Below, piece by piece: positions 51,750-58,610 of a stretch of 64,000 nucleotides of DNA; the first letter of the stretch is position 1, and every line of letters starts with the position of its first letter. Both the position numbers and the translations under genes were made by a program. Under the pieces are notes generated by a model. That model worked only from the letters and a program-made list of their open reading frames with translations, was not told the DNA's origin and searched no databases. This stretch comes from Chloroflexota bacterium (GTDB lineage Bacteria > Chloroflexota > Limnocylindria > Limnocylindrales > CSP1-4): NCBI GenBank assembly GCA_919901745.1, contig CAKKPP010000024.1:1-64000 (forward strand). Direction: 5' to 3'.

Positions 51750-52772
51750 TTGAACGCACGCCGTCCGATTCGCCGGTACAGCCGGCTCCTTGCCCCGATC
51801 GTCGGCCTGGCCCTGCTGGCCTCGGCCTGCACCAGTTCCGGACCCAGCCAGGTCTCGATCCCGCCGTCGGCCACCGGCAGCACCGCGCCGGCCGCGACGG
51901 GTACGCCATCCCCCGCACCGACCCTCGCCGACGTCTTTCCCCTGACCCTCGTCGACGACGAGGGCACCACCGTAGCGATCCCCGCGGAGCCGGCCCGGAT
52001 CGTGTCGCTGACCCCGGCCACGACCGAGATCCTGTTCGCGATCGGCGCCGGATCCCGGGTCGTCGCGACCACGGACTTCGACGACTATCCGCCGGAGGCC
52101 GTTCCGCTGCCCGACGTGGCCACCTTTGCGTCGGTCGACATCGAGAAGATCGTCGGCCTCGACGCCGACCTGGTCGTCGCCGGCGGCAACAACTTCAATT
52201 CGCCCGACGCGATCGCCAGGATTCGCTCGTTGGGGATCGCCGTCGTCGTCGTCTACGCGCCCGACGTCGCCGGCGTCCTGGCCGACATCGAGCTCGTCGG
52301 CCGGGCCGCCGGGGAGACGGCGGCTGCGGCCGACCTGGCCGCCACGATGCGTGTCACCTTCGACCAGGTGGCGGCGGCGACCCGCGACCTGCCGAAGCCG
52401 AGCGTGTTCTACGAGCTCGACGCGACCGTCCAGATTTACACGGCAGCCGACGAATCGTTCCTCGCCGAGATGATCGAGCTGGCCGGCGGGGCGCCGCTGA
52501 CGACCGGCTCGACCACCAATTTCGAGATCTCGCTCGAATCCCTCGTCGCCGCGGATCCCGAGTTGATCCTGTTGGGCGACGCGGCGTACGGCGTCACCGC
52601 CGAGCAGGTCGCGGCCCGCCCGGGCTGGGCCGGCCTGCAAGCGGTCAGGTCCGGCGCCATCCGGGCGGTGAACGATCTCGTGATCACCCGTCCGGGGCCG
52701 CGCCTCGTGGAGGGGCTGCGTGAGCTGGCCGTGGCCATCCACCCGGACCTGGTCCTGCCGGCCGCGCCGTAG
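51750..52772 (+). CDS. btuF: Cobalamin ABC transporter substrate-binding lipoprotein (BtuF-like)
   Basis: 340-residue class III binding protein for the BtuCD importer. The signal ends in SAC (LLASACTSSG), so it is a lipoprotein. Seen: ARIVSLTPATTEILFAIGAG, VDIEKIVGLDADLVVAGG and SLESLVAADPELILLG, the BtuF/FecB pattern. A Pro/Thr/Ala-rich linker follows the signal. The start is TTG 51750, with GAGGT 7 nt upstream; no ATG gives a complete signal peptide. The upstream cobalamin riboswitch indicates vitamin B12 rather than siderophore as cargo. Confidence 0.9.
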   Translation: MNARRPIRRYSRLLAPIVGLALLASACTSSGPSQVSIPPSATGSTAPAATGTPSPAPTLADVFPLTLVDDEGTTVAIPAEPARIVSLTPATTEILFAIGAGSRVVATTDFDDYPPEAVPLPDVATFASVDIEKIVGLDADLVVAGGNNFNSPDAIARIRSLGIAVVVVYAPDVAGVLADIELVGRAAGETAAAADLAATMRVTFDQVAAATRDLPKPSVFYELDATVQIYTAADESFLAEMIELAGGAPLTTGSTTNFEISLESLVAADPELILLGDAAYGVTAEQVAARPGWAGLQAVRSGAIRAVNDLVITRPGPRLVEGLRELAVAIHPDLVLPAAP

Positions 52773-52779
52773 ACCGTCG

Positions 52780-53862
52780 ATGACCATGCGCGGCGACGCC
52801 CTTGCCGGCGACCGGATCGGATCCGGCCTGTTCGAGGGCGTCCGCCGCCGCCCGGTGATCCTCGGCGCCGTCGGCATGGTCGTGCTGGCCGTGGCCGTCG
52901 TGATCGGGGTGGCCGCGGGCTCCGTCGCGGTGCCGCTCGGGGACACCGTCGGCATCCTGGCCCACCGATTGCTCGGGCTCAACGTGACCCAGACGTGGGC
53001 GCCATCTGCCGAAACGATCGTGATGGATCTGCGACTGCCGCGGGTCATGACGACCCTTGTCGTGGGTATGGGCCTGGCGGTGGCCGGCGCGACCTTCCAG
53101 GGCCTGTTGCGCAATCCGCTGGCCGATCCCTACGTGCTGGGGACGGCCTCCGGCGCCGCGCTCGGGGCGGCGATCGCGGTGCTCATCCCGGTTCGGACGC
53201 TCATCTTCGAATTCGGGCTGCTGCACGGGTTGGCGTTCGTCGGAGCGTTGACGGCCGTGACCGTCGTCTATCGGTTGTCGCGGATCAGCGGAATCGCCCC
53301 GATGACCAGCCTGCTGCTCACCGGGTACGCGGTGGGCTCGCTCCTGGCGGCCGGATTGGCGATGGCGATGTACCTCTCGGGCTCCGGACTGCGCCAGATC
53401 TTTGCGTACCTGCTCGGCGGGTTCGAGGCGTCGTCGTGGATTCGCCTCGCCACGACGACTCCGCTGATCCTTGGAGCAACCGCGCTGATCGCGACGCGGG
53501 CGCGCGCGCTGGATGGCCTGCTCCTCGGCGAGGAGGCGGCTGTCCACCTGGGCGTCGACGTCCGCCGCGAGCGCGCCATCCTGCTCGGGCTCGCCGCACT
53601 CGTCACCGCGGCGGCCGTGGCCGTGAGCGGGCTCATCGGGTTCGTCGGCCTGGTCGTGCCGCACGTTGTCCGGATCGCGGTCGGTCCGCAGGCGCGGGCG
53701 GTCCTGCCGCTCTCGGCGATCTACGGCGCCAGCCTCCTGGCGTTCGCCGACGTCGTGGCTCGCCTGCTCGGCGAGATCCCCGTGGGGGTCGTCACGGCCG
53801 TCATCGGTGCGCCCTTCTTCCTGTTCCTGCTTCGGCGGGCACGTACCGGGTACGAGTTGTGA
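52780..53862 (+). CDS. btuC: Cobalamin ABC transporter permease (BtuC/FecCD family)
   Basis: 360-residue inner-membrane permease of the FecCD family with about ten helices. Seen: LRLPRVMTTLVVGMGLAVAG, FQGLLRNPLADPYVLGTASGA, the ATPase-contact region LGVDVRRERAILLG and GLIGFVGLVVPHVVRIAVGPQ, highly characteristic. ATG 52780 lies 7 bp after btuF; the stop overlaps the btuD GTG. Dimer of this protein forms the translocation path. Confidence 0.95.
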   Translation: MTMRGDALAGDRIGSGLFEGVRRRPVILGAVGMVVLAVAVVIGVAAGSVAVPLGDTVGILAHRLLGLNVTQTWAPSAETIVMDLRLPRVMTTLVVGMGLAVAGATFQGLLRNPLADPYVLGTASGAALGAAIAVLIPVRTLIFEFGLLHGLAFVGALTAVTVVYRLSRISGIAPMTSLLLTGYAVGSLLAAGLAMAMYLSGSGLRQIFAYLLGGFEASSWIRLATTTPLILGATALIATRARALDGLLLGEEAAVHLGVDVRRERAILLGLAALVTAAAVAVSGLIGFVGLVVPHVVRIAVGPQARAVLPLSAIYGASLLAFADVVARLLGEIPVGVVTAVIGAPFFLFLLRRARTGYEL

Positions 53863-54599
53863 TCCGCCTCGATGGGGTCACCGTCGCCTACCGCGGCCGT
53901 GCCGTCGTCCGCGATGTCGACCTGCGCATTTCCGCCGGCGAGCGGGTCGCCCTCATCGGTCCCAATGGAGCCGGCAAGTCCACGCTCCTCAAGGCCGTGA
54001 CCGGGTTGGTGACGCCCGTGGCCGGCTCGGTCGAGCTGGCCGGGCGGCCGATCAGGGCGATGAGCCGGCTGGCCATCGCGCGGACGATCGCCGTCGTTCC
54101 GCAGCAGGCGATCCTGCCCTTCGCCACCCGCGTCGAGGACGTCGTGGCGCTTGGGCGGCTGCCCCATGAGGACCCCTTCCGAGGCGCCGGGCCGGCGGAC
54201 CGCGCCGCGATCGCCGCCGCGATCGAGCGGGTCGGTCTCGGCCACCTCCTGGGACGCGACGCCCGCGAGCTGTCCCTCGGCGAGCGGCAGCTGGTCCTGC
54301 TGGCCCTGGCCGTGGCGCAGGCTGCGCCGGTCCTGGTCCTGGACGAGCCGACCGTGCACCTCGACCTTCGCCACCAGGTCGAGGCGATGGACCTCCTGGT
54401 CGACCTCAACGAACGCGATGCGACGACGATCGTGGCCGTACTTCACGATCTTGGCCTCGCGGCTCACTTCTTTCCGCGCCTGATCCTGCTCGACCACGGC
54501 CGCGTGGTCGGCGACGGGCCCGCGGCGGAGGTGCTGGCGGAGGATCGGATCCGCGACGTCTTTGGGGTCGACCCGGCCCACGTTCGGTTGGGCGTCTGA
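53859..54599 (+). CDS. btuD: Cobalamin ABC transporter ATP-binding protein (BtuD)
   Basis: 246-residue ATPase. Seen: Walker A GPNGAGKSTLLKAV, Q-loop in VVPQQAILPF, signature LSLGERQLVLLALA (the common LSGGE variant), Walker B VLVLDEPTVHLDLRH and switch VLHDLGLAAHF. GTG 53859 overlaps the btuC stop in a GTGA arrangement, completing a btuFCD operon under riboswitch control. Confidence 0.95.
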   Translation: MIRLDGVTVAYRGRAVVRDVDLRISAGERVALIGPNGAGKSTLLKAVTGLVTPVAGSVELAGRPIRAMSRLAIARTIAVVPQQAILPFATRVEDVVALGRLPHEDPFRGAGPADRAAIAAAIERVGLGHLLGRDARELSLGERQLVLLALAVAQAAPVLVLDEPTVHLDLRHQVEAMDLLVDLNERDATTIVAVLHDLGLAAHFFPRLILLDHGRVVGDGPAAEVLAEDRIRDVFGVDPAHVRLGV

Positions 54600-54634
54600 G
54601 GTGGAGCGGAGACGGCTGGCGCGCTGGCCCGTGC

Positions 54635-54640
54635 TACCCT
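54635..54640 (+). promoter_or_regulatory. -10 box (TACCCT), leaderless
   Basis: TACCCT ends 7 nt before ATG 54648; no ribosome-binding site is present. Indicates the lipoprotein gene has its own promoter independent of the B12 operon. Confidence 0.4.
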
Positions 54641-54647
54641 CGGTCGC

Positions 54648-55340
54648 ATGATTCGTGGCGTCGCGCTGATCGCCGTCGTGGCCCTGCTGGTTGCCGCGTG
54701 CGGGGACACATCCGGACCGCTCGCGACCGGAACCCCGCCCGCCGCGCCGACAGGGTCCGCGGAGTCAACCCCGACGGCGGGATCGACCGTCGATCCCGGC
54801 CCGTCCGACACGCCGTCCGCCGAGCCCTCCGTCGGGTCGACGCCGGTCCCATCGGCGACGGACGCCCCGAGCGCGTCACCGAGCCAGTCCCCGGATCCGA
54901 ACGCGACGCCAGGCCCCCCGCCTGAGGCGGCCTGCGCCGGAACGGACGACAACCGCGCGTTCTTTGCGTCTGCTGCCACCGTGCTCTCCTGGGACGTGTA
55001 CTGCGCGGTCCTCGAGGCCGGCTGGTTCCTCCAGACCGGGCAGTACCGACAGGCCGGCGGGGGCCTGGTGGAGCTGGTCTACCGCGGTCCCGGCGGCCGG
55101 ACGCTCCAGCTGCGGGAAGGACACTTCTGCGCCGAACCCGAGGGTTGCGTTCCGTCGGGATCCGCGATCGGCGACGCGCCGTTTGGCAACCGGGTGGGCA
55201 CGCTCGTCTCGGCGGACGACGGATCGTGGGCGGTGACCGTCGATGCGACCGTCCCGCCCAGCTGGCTCGCCATCGGCACCGGGATGACCGAAGCCGAGCT
55301 CCGGGCGCTGACTGCGGCCCTGCACCGGATCGACCTCTAG
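54648..55340 (+). CDS. Putative lipoprotein with low-complexity stalk
   Basis: 230 residues. The signal MIRGVALIAVVALLVAAC carries lipobox VAAC. A ~75-residue Pro/Ser/Thr/Asp-rich stalk (18-92) precedes a C-terminal domain of ~135 residues with four cysteines (for example WDVYCAVL, GHFCAEPEGCVP). The domain includes RTLQLREGHFCAEPEG and LAIGTGMTEAELRALTAALH. Family not recognised; extracytoplasmic. It follows btuFCD by 48 bp but has its own promoter, so a link to cobalamin is uncertain. Confidence 0.75.
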   Translation: MIRGVALIAVVALLVAACGDTSGPLATGTPPAAPTGSAESTPTAGSTVDPGPSDTPSAEPSVGSTPVPSATDAPSASPSQSPDPNATPGPPPEAACAGTDDNRAFFASAATVLSWDVYCAVLEAGWFLQTGQYRQAGGGLVELVYRGPGGRTLQLREGHFCAEPEGCVPSGSAIGDAPFGNRVGTLVSADDGSWAVTVDATVPPSWLAIGTGMTEAELRALTAALHRIDL

Positions 55341-55389
55341 GCCAGGTGACGTCCTGGCGTCATTGACGTCATGAAGCCGAGCCGTTCGC

Positions 55390-55443
55390 GTCTGCGTCCG
55401 AGTCCGCGTCTGCGTCTGCGTCCGAGTCCGCGTCCGAGTCCGG
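55390..55443. repeat. Nine tandem hexamers GTCYGV
   Basis: Units GTCTGC, GTCCGA and GTCCGC/GTCCGG repeat nine times without interruption, then the dispersed repeat copy B begins 12 bp later. Noncoding on the plus strand; likely a slippage microsatellite. Confidence 0.85.
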
Positions 55444-55454
55444 CGGCGACTACT

Positions 55455-55635
55455 CCCGGTAATGAGATCGCGCGCCAGCGAGCGTGGCGGGTCACCGATT
55501 CCGACCTCCCTGGTGCCGTGCCACGGTGGCTCACCCCGGAATTGATTACCCGGGTGAATATCAGGCGGGGCTGGCGGGCTGGCGGGCTGACGGGCTGACG
55601 GGGCACATCCCCGGAAACAACGCCTCCGTGGATCA
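55455..55635 (-). repeat. Dispersed repeat, copy B (inverted relative to copy A)
   Basis: Reverse complement of this segment matches 25773-25924, with a 109-bp gapless block at 82/109 identity. Copy B is longer because it contains four 8-bp tandem units (55569-55600) in the middle that copy A lacks. It also contains CCCGG-N10-CCGGG, able to form a hairpin. Fills most of the gap before the aminotransferase gene. Confidence 0.8.
55569..55600. repeat. Four tandem octamers inside copy B
   Basis: GGCTGGCG twice, then GGCTGACG twice. Absent from copy A, so the expansion arose after the copies separated (or was lost in A). Confidence 0.8.
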
Positions 55636-55676
55636 GAGCTCGCGCAGGATACGTCGCCGCCGGTCATCATCGGCCC

Positions 55677-56798
55677 ATGCAGATCGCCGACTTCGCCCTC
55701 GAGCGCTTCTTCGCCCGCTGGGAATTTGCGGTGGAGCACCTGCTCTGCGCGTCGGATGTCGAGGGCTTCCCGATGGCCGACCTGCTGGCCCTCGCCGACG
55801 ACGAGACCCGTGGCCTCTGGGACCGTCTCCGCCTGGGCTATGCGGAAACGACCGGCCATCCGCTCCTTCGCGCCGAGATTGCGCGGCTCTACGACAACGT
55901 GGGGCCGGACGACGTTCTCGTGTTCGTCGGTGCCGGCGAGGCGATCTTCTGCCTCGCCAACGTGCTGGTCGGGTCGGGCGACCACGTCGTGGTGACGTGG
56001 CCCGGCTACCAGTCGCTGTACGAGGTGGCACGGGCCGCTGGCGCCGAAGTCAGCCTGCACGAGCTCTTCGATGCGGATGGGTGGGCCCTCGATGTGGACC
56101 GGCTCCTCGCATCGCTCCGGCCCAACACGCGCCTCGTCGTGGTCAACGCCCCCCATAACCCGACCGGCATGCTCCCGAGCCGCGCCGAGTGGGCGCAGCT
56201 CACCGGTGCCCTTGCCGAGCGCAGGATCCATCTCCTGTCCGACGAGGTCTACCGGTACCTCGAATTCGACGAGGCCGACCGCCTGCCGGCCGGCGCCGAC
56301 ACCTTCGATCGAGGCATCTCGCTCGGCGTGATGTCGAAGTCACTCGCGATGGCCGGGCTCCGGATCGGCTGGCTGGCCACGCGCGATCGGGACCTGCTTG
56401 CGCGCTGCGCGGCGTTCAAGGACTACACCACGATCTGCGCCGCCGCCCCGTCGGAGATCCTCGCGCTCATCGGGCTGCGCGCCCGCGACGCCGTTCTCGC
56501 GCGATCGCGCGGGATCGTGGCCGCCAACCTCCCGCTCCTCGACGGGTTCTTCGAGCGGTGGGCGGGGACGTTCTCGTGGGTCCGCCCGAAGGGTGGATCG
56601 ATCGCCTTCCCGCGCCTGGATCCGGCATTCGAGATCGAACGGTTTGCGGCCGACCTCGTCGAGGCTGAAGGGGTGCTCCTGCTCCCCGGGACGCGGTTCG
56701 ACCATCCCGGCAACCACTTCCGACTCGGCTACGGCCGGTCGAATCTCCCGGTCGCCCTGGACCGCCTCGACGACTACGCGCGCCGCGCCCTGCGCTGA
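55677..56798 (+). CDS. PLP-dependent aminotransferase, class I/II
   Basis: 373-residue fold-type I enzyme. Seen: YAETTGHPLLRAEIARLYD, FVGAGEAIFCLANVLV, VVVNAPHNPTGMLPS with the PLP-ring residues, LLSDEVYRYLEF with the cofactor Asp-Tyr pair, and the Schiff-base lysine in GVMSKSLAMAGLRIGW. FRLGYGRSNLPVALDRL supplies the C-terminal substrate Arg. The N-terminus FALERFFARWEFAVEHLLCASDVEGF resembles the capreomycidine-synthase-like (VioD) and related aminotransferases. The amino-acid substrate is not readable from sequence. ATG 55677. Confidence 0.9.
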   Translation: MQIADFALERFFARWEFAVEHLLCASDVEGFPMADLLALADDETRGLWDRLRLGYAETTGHPLLRAEIARLYDNVGPDDVLVFVGAGEAIFCLANVLVGSGDHVVVTWPGYQSLYEVARAAGAEVSLHELFDADGWALDVDRLLASLRPNTRLVVVNAPHNPTGMLPSRAEWAQLTGALAERRIHLLSDEVYRYLEFDEADRLPAGADTFDRGISLGVMSKSLAMAGLRIGWLATRDRDLLARCAAFKDYTTICAAAPSEILALIGLRARDAVLARSRGIVAANLPLLDGFFERWAGTFSWVRPKGGSIAFPRLDPAFEIERFAADLVEAEGVLLLPGTRFDHPGNHFRLGYGRSNLPVALDRLDDYARRALR

Positions 56799-56831
56799 TT
56801 CGCCTATCTCGGTCGACGCCGTCCCATCTCC

Positions 56832-58043
56832 TCAGGAGCGCTTGCGCTCCAGGTCGAGGAACGGCAGGTCGACGACTCTGGCCGGAACGCGGCCACGGCG
56901 CCCCTCGACCGTCCACTCAACCTCGACCCGCGTGCCCAACCCCTCGTGGCGTGGCGGAACCGATGCCAGGGCGATCGCCTGCTTCAGGATCGGGCTCCAG
57001 CCGAGACTCGTGATCTTTCCGAGCTGGGAGCCGCCCCGCTCGGCGAAGACCGGCACCGACGAACGATCGACCGAGGCCGAGATCGCCGGTGGCAGGCCCT
57101 GCGCGGTGTAGAGGCCCTCGATGCCGTACCAGTCGAGCTCGAGACCGACGAGGCGTCGCGGCGGACCGCCGGCCGCCTGTTCTCGGCGGAGCGCCAGCCG
57201 GCCCACGAAGTCGGCCGGCTTGTCGAGGTCCACGAGCCTGCCGAGTCCGATCTCGTAGGGCGAGTAGTTCTGGTCCGGGTTGATCGCATGGCGAGCCGAG
57301 GTGTAATCGACCTCGAGGAGGATCAGCCCGGCCTCGAGCCGGACGACGTCGAGGGCGAGCATCCCGGCCGGCCGGATCCCGTACGCTCCACCCGCTGCGA
57401 TCAGCGCGTCCCAGGCGTCCACCGCGCGGTCCGCGGCAATCCACACTTCGTAGCCGAGGTCGCCGGTGTACCCGGTGCGGCTGACGTCGACGGGGATGCG
57501 CTTGCGGCCCAGCCTGACCCGTGACGCGCGACGCCGGAAGTAGCGCAGGTCGGAGAGATCCTCGCCGGTGGCCGCCTCGAGGACGGCTCGCGAGAGGGGA
57601 CCCTGGAGGGCGAGTGCCGCGGTCGTCTCGGATTCGTCGTCGACCGCGACGTCGAGGCCGCGGCTGTTGAGTCCCAGCCAGCGCTGCTGGGGATCGGCCG
57701 CGGTCCAGCGGAAGCTGCCGTCGTCGAGCGCATGGACCGTGCCGTCGTCGATCACCTTGCCGAATTCATCGCACCAGGGGGTATAGAACACGCGGCCCGG
57801 GGTGAGCCTCGATGCGTCCCGGGTGATCACGCGGTCCACGAGCCGGGCCGCGTCGGGGCCGTGGACGCGGTATTTGTAGAGCGGCGAGACATCGATGAGC
57901 GCTGCGGCCTCGCGGATCGCGTTGTACTCGATGTCGTGGGCGTCGGCGTACACGCTCGACGCGTAGTAGCCGGACCACTCGCGCCACTGCATCTTGCGGT
58001 TGAGTGGTTCCGTCCGTGGGTGGAGTGCGGTGCCGGTGCTCAT
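56832..58043 (-). CDS. GcvT-family aminomethyltransferase-like protein
   Basis: 403-residue folate-dependent enzyme of the GcvT/DmdA/dimethylglycine-oxidase family. Seen: EYNAIREAAALIDVSPLYKY, RDASRLTPGRVFYTPWCDE, DVSRTGYTGDLGYEVWIAA, the folate-loop-like RPAGMLALDVVRLEAGLILL and a C-terminal barrel with LGKITSLGWSPILKQAIAL. No gcvH/gcvP is adjacent, so it may be a stand-alone demethylase rather than the glycine cleavage T protein. ATG 58043 is chosen over 58073 because a -10 box (CATACT) ends 8 nt upstream. Confidence 0.88.
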   Translation of the reverse strand: MSTGTALHPRTEPLNRKMQWREWSGYYASSVYADAHDIEYNAIREAAALIDVSPLYKYRVHGPDAARLVDRVITRDASRLTPGRVFYTPWCDEFGKVIDDGTVHALDDGSFRWTAADPQQRWLGLNSRGLDVAVDDESETTAALALQGPLSRAVLEAATGEDLSDLRYFRRRASRVRLGRKRIPVDVSRTGYTGDLGYEVWIAADRAVDAWDALIAAGGAYGIRPAGMLALDVVRLEAGLILLEVDYTSARHAINPDQNYSPYEIGLGRLVDLDKPADFVGRLALRREQAAGGPPRRLVGLELDWYGIEGLYTAQGLPPAISASVDRSSVPVFAERGGSQLGKITSLGWSPILKQAIALASVPPRHEGLGTRVEVEWTVEGRRGRVPARVVDLPFLDLERKRS

Positions 58044-58051
58044 GGCTCCCG

Positions 58052-58057
58052 AGTATG
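58052..58057 (-). promoter_or_regulatory. -10 box (CATACT) of the GcvT-like gene, leaderless
   Basis: Minus-strand CATACT ends 8 nt before ATG 58043 with no Shine-Dalgarno sequence. Weaker match than the other boxes. Confidence 0.35.
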
Positions 58058-58143
58058 AGCCACGCCCGCCCACCTCGGAGCGCTGGCCCGCGGCCCGGGA
58101 CGCCCCTCACGGGTGAGAGCGTTCCCGACCGTGATCGGCGCAA

Positions 58144-58226
58144 CAGGACCCGCGCGTGCGCACCGCGTGCCAGGACCCGCGCGTGCGCACCGCGCAACCA
58201 GGACCCGCGCGTGCGCACCGTGCAAC
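58144..58226. repeat. Three tandem ~27-bp repeats
   Basis: CAGGACCCGCGCGTGCGCAC begins at 58144, 58171 and 58199 (periods 27 and 28). There are no unique spacers, so it is a direct tandem array, not CRISPR. GCGCGTGCGC inside each unit is self-complementary. Confidence 0.85.
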
Positions 58227-58306
58227 AACGCCGGGGAGCGGACCCCTTGCCCGCGGCTCCCGTGCACCCGATGCGGCGCTGGGCCGGCCCATTCGGCCGA
58301 TTGGTT

Positions 58307-58370
58307 GCGCACCACGCACGCCGCCGGATGGCCGGGCGGCGCACCACGCACGCCGCCGGATGGCCGGGCG
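58307..58370. repeat. Two exact tandem 32-bp repeats
   Basis: Identical 32-bp units at 58307-58338 and 58339-58370, beginning GCGCACCACGCACGCCGCCG, with a partial degenerate third copy after. With the array at 58144 they fill much of the 567-bp gap between the GcvT-like gene and the first oxidoreductase. A possible -10 (TAGAGT, 58552-58557) precedes the latter. Confidence 0.85.
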
Positions 58371-58610
58371 GCGCTGGGCGCCGCCTCGCACGCCGCCGAC
58401 GGGCGCTGCCGTTGGACGCCGCACGACGCACGCTGGCGTCGGGAGCCAATGCCGGCCGCTCGCCCACGGTGGGATCAGCGTTCAGCCGGCTGAACGAGCC
58501 GCACGGATCGCCGCTGTGCGCAACCGGCGGGCACGCGCGGCGGGCGTCGGCTAGAGTGCCGGAACGGCGTCCGGGCCGATCGCTACCCGAAAGGGACGGC
58601 AAACACGACA

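Noticed and set aside
58144-58370. CRISPR array
   Set aside because: The repeats are directly adjacent with no unique spacers, unit sizes differ, and no cas gene is nearby.
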